64,000 bases of DNA from Coxiellaceae bacterium UBA6002 (GCA_002429595.1 DJAM01000020.1:1-64000); one strand, 5' to 3'. Positions 16,578 through 25,299 are shown, counted from the stretch's first letter. Program-made: numbers and translations. Notes: generated from the letters alone by a model not told the origin.

Positions 16578-17273
16578 TTAATAACTTATAGTGACAATCA
16601 CTGGTAATTCGTCGGTAAAACTCACAGTGGGTGGTGTCGTCATGAAGCGGGTAAAAGCACCTCGTGGTGCTTCACGGCCATTGACCGGGGCTGGCATGAT
16701 CATGACCGGCACATTGGGAAACGAGAGGCTAGGTTGCGGATAAACTGGAGTCACTACCCTTTCTGGACGTTCGACCCTGGCATAATGAACCACTTGCTTA
16801 CCGTAGACTCTACCGTAATGGCCTACCTGCTTACCATAAACTCTTTGATAATGAACCACCCGACCGCCATAGCGATAGGAATAGGAGGGTGTTATCACGG
16901 GGCTGCCATAGGAATACGGTTTAGAATAGATAGGCGTTGTCACAGGACTGCCGTAAGGATAAGTATAGGGATAGGAGTACCCCGGCGTAGTCACTATGGT
17001 TGAACTACTACTGACGGCAGCAGCTGGCGTATTACGAGGAGCCGGTACCACCACCGCACTACTCTCCTCTAAGCCATGAGCTGCATTAGGCGGAATGGTC
17101 GGGGCCACAGGCCTTGTAGTCGGAGAGTCATAAGTGACCACCGGCGCTGACTCCATAGGGACGGTAGCATGGGTAAAGTAGTTGGTGCTTGGCGGATAAA
17201 ATACTTGAGCAGACGCCGACAGGCTCACTATGTTCAAGCTGAAAGCTAAGGCTAAGAATTTGTTTATTTTCAT
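16578..17273 (-). CDS. Secreted Pro/Tyr/Val-rich repeat protein
   Basis: Not assigned to a family. It has a signal peptide (about 1-22, ending SASAQ). The mature region is low complexity: YGSPV-T/I-TP-x-Y units around residues 105-130, then two copies of V-Y-G-K-Q-V-x-H-Y-x-R-V, then a less repetitive C-terminal third ending VIVTISY. Pro-, Tyr- and Val-rich repeats suggest an extended cell-surface or periplasmic protein. It is divergent from the next gene across a 94-bp AT-rich spacer. Confidence 0.6.
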   Translation of the reverse strand: MKINKFLALAFSLNIVSLSASAQVFYPPSTNYFTHATVPMESAPVVTYDSPTTRPVAPTIPPNAAHGLEESSAVVVPAPRNTPAAAVSSSSTIVTTPGYSYPYTYPYGSPVTTPIYSKPYSYGSPVITPSYSYRYGGRVVHYQRVYGKQVGHYGRVYGKQVVHYARVERPERVVTPVYPQPSLSFPNVPVMIMPAPVNGREAPRGAFTRFMTTPPTVSFTDELPVIVTISY

Positions 17274-17367
17274 ATCACCTACAGTTTTATTTTTATACTA
17301 AATATAGTGAAATTATTATTAATTTTCATTATAATAAGGTTATTTATCACTAACTCCTTGGAAAGCC

Positions 17368-18417
17368 ATGCAATTTGAAAATGAATATCTCACTTACAAA
17401 AACTATTTAAAACAATCAGGCAATAAAAATAAAAACTTCAATGACTATTTGCTAGATTATTTCAAAATCAAAGCAGTACCCTGCATCCTAAGAGCGCTAA
17501 ATAACGATACCTTAGGTATACTCTCGCGGATTACCAATGATCTCCCGGATGTCCATCCTGAACTACCGATTTCACGAATCGCAGATCAATTTATTACTGC
17601 GGTTGATTTTATGAATGACGAACAGCAGTACAAAGCACAGACCCTCGAGCGCTGGTTTTATGCTTCTATCACGCTGATTACTTTCCTTTTCCTTGATCGA
17701 GATGGCTTGATCAAAGACAAATTTCTAAACCTGCTCATTGGCCAAGAAGTCAAAAACCAACCCTTAACATCACTACAGGATGTTAAACATGCCTTGTACG
17801 GGAATCCGTTTAATCAAGACCGAGCGAGCGAAATTGCCAAGCTCGTGGTTGGCAGCGCCAGTGTCGCCATTAGCCAAATCATATGCAGTGATCCCGCTGT
17901 ACAAACGATCGAAAAATACCGAGATCGAGCGATGGGAGTTCCGGAAGATGATATCCGGTTAGCAAAAATTCAACAACAATGTAATTTTGAAAAGCTACGT
18001 GATTATATGTTCAATGACTATTATCTGTGCCGCATCAAGCTATTTGAAATTCAGCGGGACTTTTTAGTCGCAGTGAATAATCTCTTACCTGAAAAAGATC
18101 AAATTAAAGACTTGCAAAAAGACTTAAATATTCTGATTGATCGACTCTACATCCATGCGCCAGTCGCAGGCACTCAAGCGTATAACGATGTATTTAATTT
18201 TTATTTACATATGATGGAAACAACTGAAAAAGAATTGAAGCTGAAGAAGCCTGAAATATCATCTTATATAGACCAATTTATGTCTTTAAGTGTAAAATGT
18301 ATTGGAGATTCAGCTCATGTGGCACAGCGTAAACCAATACTACAAGCTTTAGAAACTAACCTTCTTGATTTGCTTAATCAGATGAGAGCGAGCGTAGCAT
18401 TAAGACCTAGCCACTAA
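17368..18417 (+). CDS. Hypothetical helical protein, 349 residues
   Basis: Not recognised. The soluble product is strongly alpha-helical and rich in charged residues and Gln/Asn, with no signal peptide. It precedes the two lumazine-synthase-like genes by 19 bp in the same direction, and AAGGAAAA in that spacer serves the next gene, so the three probably form one transcript. A functional link to those proteins is inference from position only. Confidence 0.55.
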   Translation: MQFENEYLTYKNYLKQSGNKNKNFNDYLLDYFKIKAVPCILRALNNDTLGILSRITNDLPDVHPELPISRIADQFITAVDFMNDEQQYKAQTLERWFYASITLITFLFLDRDGLIKDKFLNLLIGQEVKNQPLTSLQDVKHALYGNPFNQDRASEIAKLVVGSASVAISQIICSDPAVQTIEKYRDRAMGVPEDDIRLAKIQQQCNFEKLRDYMFNDYYLCRIKLFEIQRDFLVAVNNLLPEKDQIKDLQKDLNILIDRLYIHAPVAGTQAYNDVFNFYLHMMETTEKELKLKKPEISSYIDQFMSLSVKCIGDSAHVAQRKPILQALETNLLDLLNQMRASVALRPSH

Positions 18418-18436
18418 AATCTAAGGAAAATTTTTA

Positions 18437-18862
18437 ATGTCAAAACCGACAATATTAGTTGTTTGGTCAAATTACTATCAGGAACTCGCCGCTAAGCAAC
18501 TGGAAAGTTGTGTCAACCTTTTAGAAAAGTCTGACTATTCTTACGCCGTTGAGACCGTCGAAGCTGGAACCTATGAATTACCCGTTGTGATGCAATACTA
18601 TCATCGTCATCAACCCTTTGATGCCTATATTCCATTAAGTTTGCTTCTTAAAGGATCGACCGATCATTATGAATTTATCTGGGAGCATGTTAAGGAGTGT
18701 TTCATTAAATTTGCGCTACAGGGAATGATGATTGGCAACGGTATTATTTCTGCACCCAGTATGGAAATTTTAACTTCACGCGTTGAAAACGAAGAGCGCG
18801 TGCAAGAAGCATTTAACGCGGTTGATTATTTAATACGCTTCCAGGAAAAAATAAAAAGATAG
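18437..18862 (+). CDS. Lumazine-synthase-like protein (RibH fold), paralogue A
   Basis: 141 residues matching the 6,7-dimethyl-8-ribityllumazine synthase layout: N-terminal ILVVWSNYYQEL, AGTYELPVVMQYY, FDAYIPLSLLLKGSTDHYEFI and a C-terminal helix EAFNAVDYLIRF. The histidine of the G-x-T-x-H motif is kept. The pyrimidine-stacking aromatic of R-F-N and the QA-x-x-R region near the phosphate site are not recognisable, so classical activity is doubtful. No other riboflavin gene is nearby. Lumazine synthases assemble into pentamers and icosahedral shells, so a structural role is possible. Confidence 0.7.
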   Translation: MSKPTILVVWSNYYQELAAKQLESCVNLLEKSDYSYAVETVEAGTYELPVVMQYYHRHQPFDAYIPLSLLLKGSTDHYEFIWEHVKECFIKFALQGMMIGNGIISAPSMEILTSRVENEERVQEAFNAVDYLIRFQEKIKR

Positions 18863-18874
18863 GCACTCAATGCT

Positions 18875-19336
18875 ATGGCTAAGATATTAATTATTTCTTC
18901 AAACATTCACCCCACAATTTCAGCGAAACAACTTGATCAGTGTCTTACGCTTGTCAACAAAAAAGGCTATGAACATCAGGTTGAAATGCTTGATGCTGGA
19001 ACCTATGAAATCCCTTTCGTAATTCAAAGTTATCAACAAAAAAATCCCTTCGATGGCTACATTGCACTTGGTTTAGTGTTAAATACGAATACTCATCACT
19101 TCGACTACATCATGTCACATATCAAAACTGCTTTCTCACAGTTCGCTTTAAATAATGTCATTGTTGGCAACGGTATTCTGGTTGGCTCTTCTATCCAAGA
19201 ATTAGCAAGTAAAATTGACAGTGATGATCCTTGTGTTTGCGCTTACCCTTCTGCGGTTAATGCAGTGGATAGTCTTATTAAGTTTCGAAGTAGGTTGGGC
19301 TTGCTAGTCGAAATTGCCTGTGATTCGACCACCTAA
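18875..19336 (+). CDS. Lumazine-synthase-like protein (RibH fold), paralogue B
   Basis: A paralogue of the preceding gene (12-bp spacing): ILIISSNIHPTI, AGTYEIPFVIQSY, FDGYIALGLVLNTNTHHFDYI and VNAVDSLIKF. The motif histidine is present. The region DSDDPCVCAYPSAVNAVDSL is duplicated about 1.2 kb downstream (20414-20510). The C-terminus here (LGLLVEIACDSTT) runs about ten residues past the end seen in paralogue A and in the remnant, as if the original end had been replaced when the following module was inserted. Catalytic status is doubtful for the same reasons as paralogue A. Confidence 0.7.
   Translation: MAKILIISSNIHPTISAKQLDQCLTLVNKKGYEHQVEMLDAGTYEIPFVIQSYQQKNPFDGYIALGLVLNTNTHHFDYIMSHIKTAFSQFALNNVIVGNGILVGSSIQELASKIDSDDPCVCAYPSAVNAVDSLIKFRSRLGLLVEIACDSTT
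19203..19299 (+). repeat. Direct repeat copy 1 around the HTH module
   Basis: The coding 3' part of paralogue B; about 83 of 97 bases match 20414-20510 without gaps. Confidence 0.85.
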
Positions 19337-19524
19337 ATATTTCTAATGAATGTCCAAATATACTTTCAAAACTAACTACCGTAAAAATACACAGGTACAA
19401 AAATATTACCCGCCAGATAAAATACTATTACGACTTAATGCTTTTTACCTTGAGAAGAATACATAATCTAAATATTGATATATTTATTATATTTGCTATA
19501 TTTATTATGTGGGGAAAGAAAATA

Positions 19525-19917
19525 ATGGAAATCATCATTACTCAGTGGGCCTTAGATTCATATTTAGAGTTAATTCAATCTGCATTCAGGCAAACAGAAT
19601 ATTGGGAGATTATAAGACCTGACGTGCTCTTGTTAAAAAATTATCCAAACGAAGTTAAATTTAATAATAGTAAATTTTGGTCTCCTGTCAGCGATAAAGG
19701 AAATGACATAGCAGATGGCTTTAAAATGAAATGGCACAATATTGGAAATGGGAAAAATCAATTACGATTGCCAGTAGCCGTATTAACCAAGGCTTATTTG
19801 TGTTCAGCATATGTTAAAAGAAATGACAAATACGAAATGAGACAGTTAGCAAAATTTAAAACATATATTCAACTTTTGAAAGAAGGCAGATATCGTCTAC
19901 GCGGGAGTTTATCATGA
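19525..19917 (+). CDS. Unnamed protein of a two-gene HTH module, candidate toxin
   Basis: The ATG at 19525 follows GGGGAAAG and gives a 130-residue product, MEIIITQWALDSYLELI.... It has IRPDVLLLKNYP, KFWSPVSDKG, GFKMKWHNIGNGKNQLRLP and YVKRNDKYEMRQLAKF, a basic, aromatic-rich pattern typical of small RNase-like toxins of the RelE/HigB size class, though I cannot name the family. The next gene encodes an HTH protein and overlaps by four bases (ATGA). Toxin-antitoxin behaviour is inferred from size, basicity and organisation. The longer frame from 19438 only adds a spurious hydrophobic leader. Confidence 0.55.
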   Translation: MEIIITQWALDSYLELIQSAFRQTEYWEIIRPDVLLLKNYPNEVKFNNSKFWSPVSDKGNDIADGFKMKWHNIGNGKNQLRLPVAVLTKAYLCSAYVKRNDKYEMRQLAKFKTYIQLLKEGRYRLRGSLS

Positions 19918-20405
19918 TCGCATTAAAGCACCGACCAGAAACTAATGTGGAGCTATATACTATTGCGCATGAAATGCAAAAAAATGGTTTATCTGCAGAC
20001 TTTATCGATCAAGCGATTCAAACTGCATTAAGCTACGAAGGTGTAGCCGATCTTATCCGTTTGTGGGCGAGTGAAACTAATTGCGATGAACGAACTGAAA
20101 TTATTGCTGATATTCAGGAAATGATCGATGAGTGCAGGCAACAAACTACAGAAGAATACCCTTATATCAAATTCAATGATCTTAAAACGATTGCTAGAGA
20201 TATTCGAAGCTTTAAAGACTCTCTGTTATTGATTGTTAACGAAAGAGGCGGTATTTCACATTTATCCTTACTGACTGGAATTCCACAACCTTCCCTTTCT
20301 AGATTCTTTAACTCTAATTCTATGCCACATAGATCTACCTTATTGAAGATTGCCCAGGCTTTACATTTAGATGCGGTGACGCTATCTACACCATGGTCTA
20401 AATAA
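19914..20405 (+). CDS. HTH (XRE-like) protein, candidate antitoxin
   Basis: 163 residues with a helical N-terminal half and a C-terminal helix-turn-helix at about 110-160 (GGISHLSLLTGIPQPSLSRF, STLLKIAQALHL), the pattern of Cro/C1-type domains. It is translationally coupled to the preceding gene by ATGA. The toxin-first order and C-terminal HTH recall HigBA-type systems. It would repress the operon and neutralise the partner; this is inference. Confidence 0.65.
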   Translation: MIALKHRPETNVELYTIAHEMQKNGLSADFIDQAIQTALSYEGVADLIRLWASETNCDERTEIIADIQEMIDECRQQTTEEYPYIKFNDLKTIARDIRSFKDSLLLIVNERGGISHLSLLTGIPQPSLSRFFNSNSMPHRSTLLKIAQALHLDAVTLSTPWSK

Positions 20406-20413
20406 CAAAATTT

Positions 20414-20517
20414 CAGCAAATATAATTGACAGTAATGATCCTTGTGTTTGCGCTTATCCTTCTGCGGTTAATGCAGTGGATAGTCTGATTAGGTTGAGGC
20501 ATAAGTTGGATTTTTGA
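20414..20517 (+). pseudogene. 3' remnant of a lumazine-synthase-like gene
   Basis: Codons read I-D-S-N-D-P-C-V-C-A-Y-P-S-A-V-N-A-V-D-S-L and end L-D-F-stop at 20517. They match paralogue B residues almost completely, with most base changes silent. There is no start or N-terminal part. The ending resembles that of paralogue A (short basic tail), so this is probably the original 3' end separated from its gene by the inserted HTH module. Confidence 0.85.
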
Positions 20518-20541
20518 AGCTGATAAAACTATTTCAGTAAT

Positions 20542-21477
20542 TTAATTTATGATGCTAAGACTTATACTTTCCAGTGTATTAATAGCCTTCTCATAGGGCA
20601 AAACTTTCACACTATCATAGACCATTGTCTCGACAAATTCTTCATATCGCTCCTTCCATATCTTTTTATTTTTTAATAATTCTAGCGATCGTTTGGTTTC
20701 AGCTTTCGGATCAATGGCATACTCAGGGTGCTGGTTCTTAAATTGTTTGCCATCGTCGATTACAACAATTTTTGCAACATCGATAAAATTTGAATTTATT
20801 TTATTAGTTTGGTAAATGGCATTTAGATCATAAAGATGGCGAATTAATGTCTTATCATCCTCTTCGTGACCCCGTTCAATCGCTATGAGACGACGTGTTA
20901 AGCCAACCCATTTTTCAGCAGCTGTCTCATCAATTGAGATACATTTAGTTATTGTACTAGGGAAAAGATCGACTTCTTTTATAGTATTTTCAATGAGCGT
21001 CTTGACTTCTAGTCTATCAATCGATAACAAAATACTTGCAAACGTAAATTCAACCTTAACATCAGGTCGAAGTGCTAAGCTTACTGGAAATGAATGTGAA
21101 TATTTTAATGTAATTTGCTGGTACCTTCCTTCATTACGACTAACATCATTAGTCACTGACAAATGAGGGAAAAATAGTTTTGATCTAATTAACAAACGAA
21201 ATTCTTTCAGCTCTTTTTTTAAGCGAGATTTGCTAACGTTGCCATTACTTTTAAGCTGAACCTTAAAATCCACATCTTCTGACATACGCTGTACAAGCTT
21301 ATGTGCTTTAGCAAGGCACGTACCACCACAAAATATCAAGCGAAAATTTTCATTTTCAATATTAGAGAGCGCATGAATGACTTGTGTGACGTAATAGTCT
21401 TTTTCAATCACAGTCGCCTCCAATCCTAACAGCTCAGCAGTGTCGCTAATCAGAGGCAGTAAAGTTTCATCTTGCAT
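20542..21477 (-). CDS. AbiEii/AbiGii-family nucleotidyltransferase toxin
   Basis: From the ATG at 21477 the protein has 311 residues. The nucleotidyltransferase core is GGTCLAKAH (51-59), S66-EDVD70 with metal ligands D68 and D70, followed by a long helical domain. This is the DUF1814/AbiEii family, which transfers nucleotides (to tRNA acceptor ends in studied members) and acts as the toxin of type IV-style AbiE systems. It overlaps the upstream antitoxin gene by 11 bases. A start six codons earlier is possible. Confidence 0.88.
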   Translation of the reverse strand: MQDETLLPLISDTAELLGLEATVIEKDYYVTQVIHALSNIENENFRLIFCGGTCLAKAHKLVQRMSEDVDFKVQLKSNGNVSKSRLKKELKEFRLLIRSKLFFPHLSVTNDVSRNEGRYQQITLKYSHSFPVSLALRPDVKVEFTFASILLSIDRLEVKTLIENTIKEVDLFPSTITKCISIDETAAEKWVGLTRRLIAIERGHEEDDKTLIRHLYDLNAIYQTNKINSNFIDVAKIVVIDDGKQFKNQHPEYAIDPKAETKRSLELLKNKKIWKERYEEFVETMVYDSVKVLPYEKAINTLESISLSIIN

Positions 21478-21895
21478 TGATCCTTTTCTCCGCAATTAAC
21501 TTTCTACCGCCATGGGATAGATGTCCTCTGTAACGGCTTTTTAACTGGACAATAGCGCGAACAGGGATTTGAGTGGATTGGCCAGCATTATAAGCTTGTT
21601 CCGCACTACCTGGCTCCCATTTTACCCCTTTTTTGGTGAGGGCTTCTTTGCATGCCTGATCAAAACCACATTGAATGACAGGTTTATTAAGTGTTTGTGA
21701 CATATGAGCTTTGGCATAAATACCGTAGCCAATTTTTACTAACTTACCCATTTTAACGAGGTCTTTGAAACAACGACTGAGTTGACGAGGACTACCCATA
21801 TCTTGAATATCTGTGCGCAGAACAATATTGCCAGTAACTTGCTGCTGGATTCTCTCTAGGACTCTGAATTTAAAGCTTTTTTTATAATATTTCAT
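21467..21895 (-). CDS. DUF6088-type antitoxin of the AbiE module
   Basis: From the ATG at 21895 the product is 142 residues (MKYYKKSFKFRVLERIQQQV...). An N-terminal winged-helix region (FRVLERIQQQVTGNIVLRTDI...SPRQLSRCFKDLVKMG) and the C-terminal SRYRGHLSHGGRKL match DUF6088 proteins that accompany AbiEii toxins. A TTG start at 21931 would lie inside a 17-bp operator-like repeat, so the ATG is favoured. It probably autoregulates through those repeats. Confidence 0.75.
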   Translation of the reverse strand: MKYYKKSFKFRVLERIQQQVTGNIVLRTDIQDMGSPRQLSRCFKDLVKMGKLVKIGYGIYAKAHMSQTLNKPVIQCGFDQACKEALTKKGVKWEPGSAEQAYNAGQSTQIPVRAIVQLKSRYRGHLSHGGRKLIAEKRINAR

Positions 21896-21918
21896 GATCA
21901 ATAGTTCTTTTAAGTCGT

Positions 21919-21982
21919 CAAATATGGACAATTTTAATAACTATAGCACAAAATATGATGAATGCCAAATATGGACAATTTT
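21919..21982 (-). promoter_or_regulatory. AbiE promoter with duplicated 17-bp operator
   Basis: CAAATATGGACAATTTT occurs at 21919-21935 and 21966-21982 (47 bp apart). Read on the minus strand, TTGGCA (21963-21968) and TATAGT (21940-21945) form a sigma70-like promoter with an exact 17-bp spacer between the two copies. The repeats bracket the promoter as expected for autorepression by the winged-helix antitoxin. Confidence 0.7.
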
Positions 21983-22282
21983 GTCTATAAAGAGATAGAT
22001 GATTAAAGCCAAGTAGCTAACTATCTTAAGATCTGCCAACTATAAAAAATAATGATTAAATTCTTTGGCTATTTAATTATTTATTCAAAATTTCCGTGAT
22101 TTTTTCGCTGCAAGTTTATGGAGAAAGAAAAATTTTTATGAGACTTATAATTCAAAGCCAAAACTCGCACCAATGGTGCGAGAAATTGGATGAACGTCCT
22201 CACCCTATTATTATGGAGATTGTAACAAACACTTAGAACGTGAGTTTTATATAGACAAAAGTTCTAACACTCAAAATCAAAA
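21983..22282. other. Gap between AbiE and the PfpI gene
   Basis: AT-rich, with no gene seen. The only clear element is the terminator hairpin at 22164-22182. Confidence 0.5.
22164..22182 (-). terminator. Rho-independent terminator of the PfpI/FabV side
   Basis: CTCGCACC-3-GGTGCGAG is a perfect 8-bp GC-rich stem. On the minus strand it is followed by TTTT. It lies about 100 bp beyond the stop of the PfpI gene. Confidence 0.7.
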
Positions 22283-22819
22283 CTATCGTTTGCCAAACAA
22301 TTCCACCATTGCCTTATTAAAAGCAGGCAGATCTTTCGGCGTTCGACTGGTAAGAAGATTATCATCAATCACCACTTCCTGATCTTTCCAATTGGCGCCG
22401 GCGTTGATTAAGTCTGTTTTGATTGAATGATATGAAGTGAGTTTGCGACCTTTGAGTAGACCCGTTTCGATTAACGTCCAAGGACCGTGGCAAATTGCAG
22501 CGATGGGTTTATTTTTTTTCAAAAAATGTTTTACAAACGCGACTGCTTCGGGGATGGTGCGTAGCTTATCCGGATTTAGCACACCGCCGGGTAACAATAA
22601 AGCATCATAATCGTCGGGGTCTGCTTGTTCAAAATTCACGGCAACAGAATATTCTTCGCTCCAATGATCTTTATCCCAAGACAACACGACATCTCTTGCT
22701 GAAATAATATCCGGATTGGCACCTTTATCCTGTAGTACTTTACGAGGCTTAGTCATTTCAACTTCTTCAAAACCGTCACAGACTAAAATAGCGACCTTAA
22801 TCCCTTCTAACTCAGCCAT
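22283..22819 (-). CDS. DJ-1/PfpI-family protein (YhbO-like)
   Basis: 178 residues with the class I glutamine-amidotransferase-like fold: VAILVCDGFEEVEM, DYDALLLPGGVLNPDKLR and the nucleophile elbow AAICHGPWTLIE with Cys and His. YhbO/PfpI members are described as stress-protective deglycases or hydrolases. AGGAGG lies just upstream of the ATG. It stands 45 bp downstream of fabV on the same strand, so co-transcription is likely. Confidence 0.9.
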   Translation of the reverse strand: MAELEGIKVAILVCDGFEEVEMTKPRKVLQDKGANPDIISARDVVLSWDKDHWSEEYSVAVNFEQADPDDYDALLLPGGVLNPDKLRTIPEAVAFVKHFLKKNKPIAAICHGPWTLIETGLLKGRKLTSYHSIKTDLINAGANWKDQEVVIDDNLLTSRTPKDLPAFNKAMVELFGKR

Positions 22820-22864
22820 AAGACCTCCTTGTCTTTTTTTGATCCTAGTTAGGTTATAGCAGTT

Positions 22865-24070
22865 TTATTCACAAACGGTGGCTTCATTTTCAATCGAAGG
22901 GATTTTAATGTGAGAATTCACATCCTGATCATAATCAATATTCGGATTATTAAAACCAAACAATCGATAAAAATCATGACGATAGCCTTCGATATCGGTC
23001 AAGCTACTTAAATTTTGAGTGGTGACCTGTGGCCACAGACGCATGATTTCCTGTTGGATTTCTTTTGCCATTTCCCAATCATCGATTCGGATCATGCCTT
23101 GATCGTCTAATTGCAATGCGCCATACAATCGTTCTTTATAGAGTCGATTGATTTGTTCAATACAACCTTCATGCGTGCCTTTTGCTTTCATTAATTTAAA
23201 TAATAAAGCGATGTAGAGCGGCACTACTGGGATCGCGGCACTGGCTTGAGTCACGAGCGCCTTATTGACCGATATATAGGCATGGCCATTTAATGACGCA
23301 AGGCCTTTATCAATCTCTTGAGCGGTGTCAAATAGGTGATCTTTGGCTTTGCCAATGGTGCCATTTTTATAAATTGAATGGGTCAATGCAGGTCCAATAT
23401 AAGTATACGCTACGGTCACCGCATTCTTTGCAAGTAGCTGCTCTTTCTTAAGCGCCTCAATCCACAGTTGCCAGTCTTCACCGCCCATCACAGCGATGGT
23501 GTCAGCGACTTCTTGATCATGGGCAGGTTCAATACTGATTTCTTTCACTTCACCTTTAAATGGCTCAACGGTTTTACTCGTAAATGTTTGACCGATTGGC
23601 TTTAAGGTCGAGGAAAATACTTGCCCTGTCTCTGGGTGAACTCGACGTGGCGATGCCAAACTGTACACCACTAAATCCACTTGGCCTAAATCTTTGCGGA
23701 TTAGGTCGAGGGTTTGGCGTTTAATTTCATTCGAAAAGGCATCCCCATTGATACTTTTAGCATAGAGGTCATCGCGATGTGCTAATTCCTCAAATGCCGC
23801 GGTATTATACCACCCCGCTGTTGCTGTTCGTTTTTCATCGGCCGGTCTTTCAAAGGCAACACCAATGGTTTTGGCATGCGCTCCAAATGCCGCAGCAATC
23901 CGACTGGCTAGGCCATACCCTGTGGAAGCACCGATGACTAAAACATTTTTAGGTCCTTGAAACTGGCCATGCGCTTTGATGTAGTCAACTTGTGCTTGTA
24001 CTTCTCGAAAACAGCCTTCTGGATGGGCGGTTGTACAAATGAAACCTCGTACCTTGGGATGGATAATCAT
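22865..24070 (-). CDS. fabV: Enoyl-ACP reductase FabV
   Basis: It catalyses the last reduction of each fatty-acid elongation cycle with NADH. The 401-residue length is typical. It has the N-terminal MIIHPKVRGFICTTAHPEGC, the cofactor loop GASTGYGLASRIAAAFGA, YSLASPRR and the active-site Y-x8-K in TYIGPALTHSIYKNGTIGKAK. FabV is the triclosan-tolerant isozyme. It acts in the cytosol and is divergent from the efflux operon. Confidence 0.97.
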   Translation of the reverse strand: MIIHPKVRGFICTTAHPEGCFREVQAQVDYIKAHGQFQGPKNVLVIGASTGYGLASRIAAAFGAHAKTIGVAFERPADEKRTATAGWYNTAAFEELAHRDDLYAKSINGDAFSNEIKRQTLDLIRKDLGQVDLVVYSLASPRRVHPETGQVFSSTLKPIGQTFTSKTVEPFKGEVKEISIEPAHDQEVADTIAVMGGEDWQLWIEALKKEQLLAKNAVTVAYTYIGPALTHSIYKNGTIGKAKDHLFDTAQEIDKGLASLNGHAYISVNKALVTQASAAIPVVPLYIALLFKLMKAKGTHEGCIEQINRLYKERLYGALQLDDQGMIRIDDWEMAKEIQQEIMRLWPQVTTQNLSSLTDIEGYRHDFYRLFGFNNPNIDYDQDVNSHIKIPSIENEATVCE

Positions 24071-24201
24071 GTAGTTTTCCTAATAAATTGGGGATTGCAG
24101 TAGTGTATCTTCGCCATGTCCACTATTCAATGGCCTGTCGTTTGTATATTCCTTAGGCCTTCCTATAATTAAAATCACGCAATTGCGACGGAATAAAAAC
24201 C

Positions 24202-25299
24202 ATGCAGGGACTGAACAAACCAACTAAGGTAACTCTCCTAGTTCTGCTCCTTGTCTTTGGTGCTATTCTCTCTTGGAATATAATCCGCGCTATCCTCATC
24301 CAAAGACACTTGGCAGCCAATATCCCAGTCCCCGCGGTCACCACGACTAAAGCAACCCAAGGTACCTGGCAGCCCTCACTTTATGCAGTTGGCACCTTGG
24401 TCGCCGTCAATGGTGTTAACATCAGTACCCAGGCAGAAGGTAATGTCGCGACCATTAACTTTCAATCTGGACAACGCGTTAAAAAAAATGATTTTCTACT
24501 CCAAATCGATGATCGCCAAGAGCAAGCGCAATTACAAAATAACCTTGCTGCCATGAAATTGGCACAAATTACCAACGAACGAAATAAAACATTACTGCAA
24601 CAAAATGCCATTTCACAACAGGCCTTTGATCAATCAAATGCAACCTATCAGCAAGCCGTTGCAACAGTCGCGCAAACTCAAGCGATTATTAATTACAAAC
24701 ATATCATTGCTCCGTTTGATGGTAAGCTTGGTATTCGACAAGTAAATTTAGGACAGTATGTCAAACCAGGCGATACCATTGTGTCTTTGCAGTCCATGGA
24801 TCCTTTATACATTAATTTTTATTTGCCAGAACAGCATCTTCATCAATTGTCGATTGGACAACCCGTGACACTCAAAGTCGATGCCATGCCTAAAACCATT
24901 TTTAATGGCAAGATCAATGCGCTTGAATCATTGGTCGATGTTGAGACACATAATTTGACCGTTCAGGCGACAGTGAATAATAAAGATGAAAAACTTTATC
25001 CTGGTTTATTCGCACGGATTCGGGTCATTTTACCTCTAAAAAAGAAGGTCGTCCTCGTTCCTGCTACCGCAATTAATTATACAGTTTATGGCAATACCAT
25101 TTTTGTGGTGAATCGCGAGAAATCGAGCGGCAAAGAAATATTGACAGTGTCATTACGCGACGTTAAAACAGGTGAAGAACGCAACGGCCAAATCATTATC
25201 ACCGATGGGATAAAAGCGGGCGATGAAGTCGTCACATCAGGACAACTAAAACTAACGAATGGACAAGCCATTATCATTAATAATGCTGTCCAACCCTAA
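24202..25299 (+). CDS. RND efflux periplasmic adaptor (MexE/AcrA-like)
   Basis: 365 residues: an N-terminal membrane anchor (about 8-30), a lipoyl half (NGVNISTQAEGNVATINFQ), an alpha-hairpin of about 60 residues, lipoyl half 2 (IIAPFDGKLGIRQVNLGQYV), a beta-barrel (LYINFYLPEQHL) and a membrane-proximal domain (VLVPATAINYTVYGN...). It connects the RND pump to an outer membrane channel. It is followed 18 bp later by the permease gene. No TolC-like gene lies in the window, so the channel must be encoded elsewhere. Confidence 0.93.
   Translation: MQGLNKPTKVTLLVLLLVFGAILSWNIIRAILIQRHLAANIPVPAVTTTKATQGTWQPSLYAVGTLVAVNGVNISTQAEGNVATINFQSGQRVKKNDFLLQIDDRQEQAQLQNNLAAMKLAQITNERNKTLLQQNAISQQAFDQSNATYQQAVATVAQTQAIINYKHIIAPFDGKLGIRQVNLGQYVKPGDTIVSLQSMDPLYINFYLPEQHLHQLSIGQPVTLKVDAMPKTIFNGKINALESLVDVETHNLTVQATVNNKDEKLYPGLFARIRVILPLKKKVVLVPATAINYTVYGNTIFVVNREKSSGKEILTVSLRDVKTGEERNGQIIITDGIKAGDEVVTSGQLKLTNGQAIIINNAVQP

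Noticed and set aside
16740..16880. Short tandem repeats that could suggest a CRISPR-like array
   Set aside because: They encode V-Y-G-K-Q-V and Y-G-S-P-V repeats of a secreted protein and have no spacer structure.
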